Shown: positions 60,931 to 64,000 of the stretch, piece by piece
Layout: the number at the start of each line of letters is the position of its first letter
Numbering within the stretch: the first letter of the stretch is position 1
Source: an uncultured Mycoplasmatota bacterium
GTDB taxonomy: Bacteria > Bacillota_I > Bacilli_A > RF39 > UBA660
NCBI GenBank assembly: GCA_947302655.1
Contig: CAMYVW010000002.1
Span: 105,537 to 169,536, forward strand
DNA length: 64,000 nt
Direction: 5' to 3'
Notes under the pieces: model-generated
Database searches by the model: none
What the model was told of the DNA's origin: nothing
What the model saw: only the letters and a program-made list of their open reading frames with translations
Translations under genes and position numbers: made by a program

Positions 60931-61515
60931 TTTTGTAATATTTAATGTTATTAGTGCTAGAATCATTGCTATAACAATAATTATCATATCATAATACTTA
61001 TTTATTTTATCTAGCAGTTTTTCTTTAGTTATTTTTTTCTTTTCTTTTTTAGGTGGAATGTATTCTGACCAAATGTTTAATTTATTATCTTTAGCATATT
61101 CTTCTATTTTTTTAAGATCACTTGCGTATTTATAATCGTCATATAAATATGCAACTTTAGCATATCCATTTTTTACAAGTTCTGTTTGAAGAAGCGTATC
61201 ATCAATCCATACCCAGGCTAAAATGCGATCGTATTTATCAACTTTATCTGATTTATTATCATATTCTAAGTATAGATTTTTACCATTTTTTATAAGATTA
61301 CATAAATATTCTTTTGCTTCCAGTGAATATGGTTCATTTTTATCAATTTCTGGTGCATCAATTGCTAAAAATCTTACCTTTATATATATTTCACCACTTT
61401 TAATTGATATTGTATCTCCATCAATACATTTGTCTAGTTCAACTTTAATTTTTTTTGCGTTAACATTTGTTATAAATGTTAATGATAGTAATATTAATAA
61501 AATACTCTTTTTCAT
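60910..61515 (-). CDS. Thermonuclease-like (SNase) exported, membrane-anchored nuclease
   Basis: 201 residues. A signal peptide (1-20, ending in NVNA) is followed by an SNase domain with CIDGDTISI, VRFLAIDAPE (catalytic Arg and metal Asp), SLEAKEYL (catalytic Glu) and KYDRILAWVWID (second Arg). After about 165 a Lys-rich hinge leads to a C-terminal membrane helix and KQKKNKK tail, so the enzyme stays at the cell surface. ATG 61515 is the start that gives a signal peptide; upstream in-frame sequence overlaps the divergent promoter. Likely used for nucleic-acid scavenging. Confidence 0.85.
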   Translation of the reverse strand: MKKSILLILLSLTFITNVNAKKIKVELDKCIDGDTISIKSGEIYIKVRFLAIDAPEIDKNEPYSLEAKEYLCNLIKNGKNLYLEYDNKSDKVDKYDRILAWVWIDDTLLQTELVKNGYAKVAYLYDDYKYASDLKKIEEYAKDNKLNIWSEYIPPKKEKKKITKEKLLDKINKYYDMIIIVIAMILALITLNITKQKKNKK

Positions 61516-61552
61516 GTTATCTATTCTTTCTAACAATATTTTATCATATTTA

Positions 61553-61561
61553 TGTTATAAT
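61553..61561 (+). promoter_or_regulatory. Extended -10 promoter of the DUF3592 gene
   Basis: TGTTATAAT, then GAAGGAG before ATG 61589. Confidence 0.5.
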
Positions 61562-61588
61562 AAATATATAATTGAAGGAGTAGTAGTT

Positions 61589-62005
61589 ATGCTTTTTGAT
61601 AATGATAAGTTAAAGAAAGTATTTATTACAGTTTCATGTGTAGGACTTTTACTTTTTCTAATTGGAGCTATTATATCAGTTAAAACAATATTTTTTGATG
61701 TAAAAGGTAAAGAGACAACTTATGCTGAAGTTGTTGATTTAGGTGAAGATTATACTATTGCAAAATATGAAGTTAATGGAAAAGAATATGAAAGAAGATA
61801 CAGTGCATATTCTTCAACATATTATAAAGGTAAAAAGATAAAGATTTATTATGATAAAAATCATCCACAAAAATCTTTTATTGCTAATTTAAGATATTTA
61901 GTATTAATAGCACCTGGTATGGGAATTTTATTTACTGGTGTAGGTGGAATAGGTTTACTTGTATGTTATTTTAAAAGCGATAAATATAAAACATTAGGAT
62001 ATTAA
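61589..62005 (+). CDS. DUF3592 membrane protein
   Basis: 138 residues: membrane helix (about 11-32), an outer domain with TTYAEVVDLGEDYTIAKYEV, YERRYSAYSSTYYKGKKIKI and YYDKNHPQKS (the DUF3592 pattern), then a second helix (about 108-130). Function unknown. An open frame reaches back to 61223 but that part is antisense to the nuclease gene; GAAGGAG before ATG 61589 fixes the start. Confidence 0.7.
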   Translation: MLFDNDKLKKVFITVSCVGLLLFLIGAIISVKTIFFDVKGKETTYAEVVDLGEDYTIAKYEVNGKEYERRYSAYSSTYYKGKKIKIYYDKNHPQKSFIANLRYLVLIAPGMGILFTGVGGIGLLVCYFKSDKYKTLGY

Positions 62006-62036
62006 AAAAATAACCAAGAATTGGTTATTTTTTTTT
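62004..62036. terminator. Bidirectional terminator
   Basis: AAATAACCAA and TTGGTTATTT stem flanked by A- and T-runs, between the DUF3592 and ASCH genes. Confidence 0.85.
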
Positions 62037-62037
62037 A

Positions 62038-62379
62038 TTATATTAATTCTATTTTGATTCCAACAACACCATATTGTTCTTGCTTTTCTTTTGTATAAAA
62101 TTCTTCTAATGCTTCTTTTAAGTTTTCTTTTGTTTCAGATTTATCAGAAAGAATTGATATATCATAATCTTTAAATAATTCATCAAAAGAATTATATCTA
62201 AGTAAATCAACTACTTTTACATTAAATGATTCTTCTAGATTTGGTTCTTTTAAAAATTTAATGGTATCACCAATCTTAATTTTTTGTCTTTTTTCATCAT
62301 AAAGTCTAAGCTCGATTCTTTTAGTTCCATTTAAAATATAATTGTAATATTTTGGTTGAAGTTTTAATTCATGAATCAT
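62038..62379 (-). CDS. ASCH domain protein
   Basis: 113 residues. HELKLQPKYYNYILNGTKRI with ELRLYDEKR, then IKIGDTIKFLK and EQYGVVGIKIELI, is the ASCH pattern: a PUA-like barrel that binds RNA or nucleotides. Some ASCH proteins act on modified nucleosides or as RNases. ATG 62379 has a weak GGTGAT upstream. Target unknown. Confidence 0.8.
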   Translation of the reverse strand: MIHELKLQPKYYNYILNGTKRIELRLYDEKRQKIKIGDTIKFLKEPNLEESFNVKVVDLLRYNSFDELFKDYDISILSDKSETKENLKEALEEFYTKEKQEQYGVVGIKIELI

Positions 62380-62407
62380 AATTAATCACCAATATAATTA
62401 TATCATA

Positions 62408-62441
62408 AACAAAAAAAACTAACCAATTATGGTTAGTTTAC
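62408..62441 (-). terminator. Terminator of tRNA-Met
   Basis: Read on the minus strand, AAACTAACC pairs with GGTTAGTTT and is followed by T8. Confidence 0.8.
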
Positions 62442-62448
62442 TTTTATT

Positions 62449-62525
62449 TGGTAGCGACGGTGTGATTCGAACACACGACCTGCCGGGTATGAACCGGATG
62501 CTCTAGCCAACTGAGCTACATCGCC
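62449..62525 (-). tRNA. Elongator tRNA-Met (anticodon CAU)
   Basis: Minus strand GGCGATG acceptor with CGTCGCT, anticodon CAT in CCGGTTCATACCCGG, CCA encoded. The body closely follows the B. subtilis elongator tRNA-Met as remembered; tRNA-Ile2 is less likely. Confidence 0.9.
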
Positions 62526-62546
62526 ATTTGTCTCTTGATAATATGA

Positions 62547-62575
62547 ATTATAACAAAAAAAACATTTAAATACAA
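62547..62575 (-). promoter_or_regulatory. Promoter of tRNA-Met
   Basis: On the minus strand TTGTAT, 17-base spacer, TATAAT with upstream TG. Confidence 0.7.
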
Positions 62576-62637
62576 TATATTTTTGATATTGATATATCTT
62601 TATAAATAAAGTAAAATTATTTTGTGAGGTATTAGAT

Positions 62638-63366
62638 ATGAGTAAAGACAGAAAACAACTTATTATATTAGTAGCAATTATTATTTTGTTAGCAAGTGCA
62701 TTTGGAGTTTACGCTTTTATGCATAAAGGTGATAAAACTTGTAAGGATGAAGAAACTGATGCTATTAAATTTAAAAGAGAGTATGAAGAGTTTAATGGTA
62801 AAAAATATGATAATACAGATATAGAGTATTTTGAAGTTAAATTAACTAATACTAACTTATTTAGTTATATTAAACCTAAAGATGCTGTTAAACTTTTAAA
62901 AGAAGATACAGGTATTATTTATTTTGGATTTCCACAATGTCCTTGGTGTAGAACTTTAGTTCCTTACCTTGAAGAAATTGGAAAAAGTGTTGGTGTTAAA
63001 AAAATATATTATTTAAATATTTTAGATTTAAGAGATTCATATGAGCTTGATGAAAAAAAAGTTAATAAAACTAAAGATGGAAGTAAAGAATACTATGAAC
63101 TTTTAAATGCACTAGACAAATATCTTGAAGAATATTATTTAACTAATGAAAACGGAAAGAAATTTGATACAGGAGTTAAAAGATTATATGCTCCAACAAC
63201 TGTTGTTGTTAAAGATGGTAAAATTGTTGATTTTTTAGAAGGCACAGTTGATTCACAAAAGAAATTTGTTCCTCTTACTAAAGAAGAATCTTTAGAACTA
63301 AAAAAAAGATTAAGTGATATGTTTGTTAAGATATCTGACACTACTTGTACGGATAATGGTTGTTAG
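62638..63366 (+). CDS. Membrane-anchored thioredoxin-like protein (CPWC)
   Basis: 242 residues: N-terminal membrane helix (about 7-27), then a thioredoxin fold with the redox motif CPWC (101-104) in YFGFPQCPWCRTLVPYLEEI and a cis-Pro region YAPTTVVVKDGK. The insert between these (about 118-175) is longer and charged. Extra cysteines lie at KTCKDEE and in the TTCTDNGC end. It resembles the bacteriocin-accessory/TrxA-like exported thioredoxins of Firmicutes. It may reduce or form disulfides in surface proteins, for example the Cys-repeat protein at 58488; that link is inference. Confidence 0.75.
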   Translation: MSKDRKQLIILVAIIILLASAFGVYAFMHKGDKTCKDEETDAIKFKREYEEFNGKKYDNTDIEYFEVKLTNTNLFSYIKPKDAVKLLKEDTGIIYFGFPQCPWCRTLVPYLEEIGKSVGVKKIYYLNILDLRDSYELDEKKVNKTKDGSKEYYELLNALDKYLEEYYLTNENGKKFDTGVKRLYAPTTVVVKDGKIVDFLEGTVDSQKKFVPLTKEESLELKKRLSDMFVKISDTTCTDNGC

Positions 63367-63398
63367 AAAAATACAAGATCGAATCTTGTATTTTTTTT
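63367..63398 (+). terminator. Terminator of the thioredoxin-like gene
   Basis: AAATACAAGAT and ATCTTGTATTT stem with T8. Confidence 0.85.
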
Positions 63399-63455
63399 GT
63401 TGCAATCAATAATTATATTTTTGTATAATAAAAGTTACAAGGAGGGTAGAAGATA

Positions 63456-64000
63456 ATGAACTTAGTAACTTTATTACCTGCTGATAAATATTTAGTTATT
63501 AATAAAACTATTTTATCGGATCAAGACAAAGATACCCTTATTAATCTTTATGAACCAATAATAGGTGCAACATCTGTTGGTTTATACCTAGCTTTATGGA
63601 ATGATCTTAGTGGACCTTTAGTTAGAAATGTTGATCATTCTCATCATCATTTAATGACTCTTTTAAAATTAAGTTTAGATGAAATAAAAAGGTCTCGTGA
63701 ATCTTTAGAATCTATGGGACTTATCAGAACATATTATAAAGAAGGAGATATAAATGAATATATTTATGAATTATATTCACCACTTCTTCCTGGAGATTTT
63801 TTTAATAATGCAATATATAATGTTGTTTTATATAATAATGTTGGTAAAAGTGAATATGATAACTTAGTTAGAAGATATCAAAAAGCTGATATTGATTTAA
63901 CAGGTTATACTGATATTACAAAGATGATTAATGAAGTTTATGAATCATCTTCAGTTTCTGTGCCTGATAATATTCAAAAGAAGGAATTCTTAGGTATTAA
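63456..64000 (+). CDS. dnaB: Replication initiation/helicase-loading protein DnaB (Bacillus type), N-terminal part
   Basis: The frame is open from ATG 63456 to the window edge (181 residues seen). LLPADKYLVINKTILSDQDK, TLINLYEPIIGATSVGLYLA and the winged-helix part LLKLSLDEIKRSRESLESMG match the N-terminal domain of B. subtilis DnaB, which with DnaD loads the replicative helicase. AAGGAGGG precedes the ATG. The C-terminal DnaD-like domain would lie beyond the edge. Confidence 0.85.
   Translation, partial: MNLVTLLPADKYLVINKTILSDQDKDTLINLYEPIIGATSVGLYLALWNDLSGPLVRNVDHSHHHLMTLLKLSLDEIKRSRESLESMGLIRTYYKEGDINEYIYELYSPLLPGDFFNNAIYNVVLYNNVGKSEYDNLVRRYQKADIDLTGYTDITKMINEVYESSSVSVPDNIQKKEFLGI

Noticed and set aside
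61223..61588. Long N-terminal extension of the DUF3592 protein
   Set aside because: It is antisense to the SNase gene; GAAGGAG directly before ATG 61589 and the membrane helix right after it support the shorter protein.
62449..62525. tRNA-Ile2 (lysidine-modified CAU)
   Set aside because: The acceptor and anticodon arms follow elongator tRNA-Met of B. subtilis more closely; only an isotype model could exclude Ile2 fully.

Overview
The window is very AT-rich, gene-dense chromosomal DNA from a low-GC Gram-positive bacterium of the Bacilli. It probably belongs to one of the reduced, uncultured gut lineages (RF39/Erysipelotrichales-like), but that placement is inference from gene content and composition. 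TGA is used as a stop codon (for example at the ends of the genes at 12499, 13202 and 57099), so this is not a Mycoplasma-type code. Gene order repeatedly matches Bacillus subtilis with losses: dac-rluB-fer, yunB-yutD-yutH-yutI(nfu), cca-dnaD-ponA-recU-gpsB-rnpB, rodZ(ymfM)-pgsA-recA-rny, ftsY-ylxM-ffh and sufCDSU. All 14 tRNA genes encode their own CCA.

Layout. 1-5.8 kb: end of a conjugation/type IV secretion operon (VirB4-like ATPase, VirB1/CwlT-like wall hydrolase, lipoprotein, VirD4-like coupling protein). 5.9-15.8 kb: rhodanese, VTT membrane protein, rmuC, small membrane and lipoproteins, a D,D-carboxypeptidase, rluB, a ferredoxin with a Cys-rich tail, then yunB/yutD/yutH/nfu and an S1 protein. 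15.9-19.9 kb: twelve tRNA genes around a small UvrD-like helicase and alanine racemase. 20-31 kb: truncated CCA-adding enzyme, DnaD, PBP1/RecU, a 34-residue CxxC peptide, GpsB, RNase P RNA, RodZ-like protein, PgsA, RecA, RNase Y, HerA-like ATPase. 31-43 kb: RNase J, FtsY/YlxM, a LemA/DUF3137 island, Ffh, several unknown genes, a CotD-like protein, a Cas4-like/DEDD nuclease fusion, RNA polymerase omega. 43-64 kb: surface proteins with NPKTG-type sorting signals, tRNA-Ala, YolD plus a Y-family polymerase, RluD-like synthase, a compact SUF operon, a serine T-box controlling an unknown gene plus serS, polysaccharide deacetylase, miaB, secreted nuclease, DUF3592, ASCH, tRNA-Met, an anchored thioredoxin, and the start of dnaB.

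How it works together. Transcription units are short and tightly punctuated: a hairpin terminator is often followed within tens of bases by an extended -10 box (TGnTATAAT), a GGTGAT-type ribosome binding site and the next start. Cell-wall growth (PBP1, GpsB, carboxypeptidase, Alr), RNA turnover (RNases Y, J and P), protein targeting (FtsY, Ffh) and Fe-S assembly (SUF, Nfu, ferredoxin, MiaB as client) are represented in reduced form.

Most worth a second look: a SUF operon whose only SufB/D-type scaffold is 209 residues; a T-box operon in which an unknown gene precedes serS; a HerA ATPase without NurA between RNase Y and RNase J; a LemA/DUF3137 island splitting ftsY-ylxM from ffh; sporulation-family genes (YunB, YutH, CotD-like) in a lineage I would expect to be non-sporulating; two genes whose -10 box lies directly against the start codon; and a perfect 19-base palindrome on one promoter.
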